Assembly (NCBI GenBank): GCA_025938055.1
Contig: JAICQC010000305.1
Span: forward strand, 1 to 5,663
Reading direction: 5' to 3'
Source of the DNA: Anaerolineales bacterium
GTDB taxonomy: Bacteria; Chloroflexota; Anaerolineae; Anaerolineales; Villigracilaceae
Length of the DNA: 5,663 bases
Under the pieces are notes generated by a model. That model was not told where the DNA came from. It saw only the letters and a list, made by a program, of their open reading frames with translations, and did no database searches. The translations under genes and the position numbers were made by a program. Shown one piece after another: positions 4,936 through 5,663 of the stretch (its first letter is position 1; each line of letters starts with the position of its first letter).

Positions 4936-5663
4936 CTACTTCTTCCCAAACCTCTCCATCAAAATATCCTGTAACGTCGGCTGACCGATCTCCTGCAACT
5001 CATAGCGGACACGCTGATGGGGCTTGTTCATTTTAATGATGCGTGTCAGGTCGATCGGCGTGCCCACCACCACCATGTCCACATCGGACTTGTTGATGGT
5101 CTCTTCCAGATCTTTCATCTGCGCCTCGCCGTAGCCCATCGCGGGGAGGATGGGTCCGGTCTTGGGATACTTCTCATATGTCGCGGCGATGGATTTGACC
5201 GCGAACGGGCGCGGGTCGACGATCTCTTTTGCGCCAAAGCGGCGTGCCGCCACGTAGCCCGCGCCGTATGCCATCTCGCCGTGCGTGAGAGTTGGTCCAT
5301 CTTCCACGACCAGGACGCGCTTGCCGCGGATGGACTCGGGATCCTCCACGAAGAGGGGAGAGGCGCCTTCGATAATAACCGCCCTGGGGTTGAGCCTGCG
5401 CAGCGCCTCCCGCACCTTGATCACATTCTCCGGGTCAGCCGTGTCCACTTTGTTGATGACAAACACATCCGCGAGGCGCGCGTTCGTCTCACCGGGATGA
5501 TAGGAAGATTCATGCCCCGGGCGGTGCGGGTCCGCGACGACGATCTGCAGGTCAGACTTGTAAAATGGGAAATCATTATTGCCGCCATCCCACAGGACGA
5601 TGTCCACTTCCTGTTCTGCCTGTCGCAGGATCTTTTCGTAGTCGACACCCGCGTAGACGATCA
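4936..5663 (-). CDS. Cyclic 2,3-diphosphoglycerate synthetase-like GTPase family protein, C-terminal part; 5' end outside window
   Basis: The frame is open to the right edge, leaving 241 visible residues; the GTG at 5607 is internal. Family members, as I recall them, run to about 440-460 residues, so roughly the N-terminal half, including any P-loop, is missing. Visible hallmarks are VYAGVDYEKIL at the edge and WDGGNNDFPF (codons near 5590), then VADPHRPGHE and PGETNARLADV. INKVD follows, with the GTPase-type NKxD at 5443-5454. Then come VLVVEDGPTLTHGEMAYGAGYVAA, split by a variable loop, GTPIDL and the C-terminal VRYELQEIGQPTL. These match the family named after the archaeal enzyme that closes 2,3-diphosphoglycerate into its cyclic form with ATP, a thermoprotectant pathway in some methanogens. 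Bacterial members carry the name by similarity only, and the real substrate is unknown. The protein lacks obvious membrane segments. It converges on the yjbQ-like gene and has its own terminator at 4863-4896. Confidence 0.82.
   Translation of the reverse strand, partial: IVYAGVDYEKILRQAEQEVDIVLWDGGNNDFPFYKSDLQIVVADPHRPGHESSYHPGETNARLADVFVINKVDTADPENVIKVREALRRLNPRAVIIEGASPLFVEDPESIRGKRVLVVEDGPTLTHGEMAYGAGYVAARRFGAKEIVDPRPFAVKSIAATYEKYPKTGPILPAMGYGEAQMKDLEETINKSDVDMVVVGTPIDLTRIIKMNKPHQRVRYELQEIGQPTLQDILMERFGKK

Overview
The window is 5.66 kb of bacterial DNA of moderate GC content. It carries five protein genes, two of them cut by the window edges. All five are recognisable, and I see no mobile element, CRISPR array, tRNA or rRNA. 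The set (a PAS-type histidine kinase, a polytopic GGDEF-EAL protein, a lone BioY, a YjbQ-family protein and a bacterial cyclic-2,3-diphosphoglycerate-synthetase-like GTPase) suggests a Chloroflexota genome, perhaps Anaerolineae. That placement is recall and inference, not a test.

Layout. Positions 1-921 (+) hold the C-terminal part of a sensor histidine kinase. After a 27-bp gap it meets tail to tail a large minus-strand gene (949-3435) for a membrane protein with a putative ten-segment sensor region, a coiled coil and intact GGDEF and EAL domains. A 287-bp non-coding stretch (3436-3722) follows. It is rich in inverted repeats: the probable bioY terminator, a long hairpin, a second hairpin that overlaps its base, and an imperfect palindrome just before the GGDEF-EAL start. 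bioY (3723-4298, minus) is divergent from a yjbQ-like gene (4435-4857, plus), and they share a 136-bp promoter region. yjbQ then converges on a minus-strand gene that runs off the right edge (4936-5663), with a terminator-like hairpin between them that best serves the minus strand.

How the genes fit together. This looks like a housekeeping and signalling neighbourhood, not one operon. Two signalling genes, one two-component and one c-di-GMP, sit tail to tail. Next come a biotin-uptake S component and two metabolic or uncharacterised enzymes, each apparently transcribed on its own. The least explained parts are the inverted-repeat-rich gap between bioY and the GGDEF-EAL gene, where G-U versus A-C asymmetry points to a minus-strand RNA structure with mutually exclusive stems, and the bioY leader, where a split inverted repeat encloses the ribosome binding site. 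No clearly new multi-gene system is visible.
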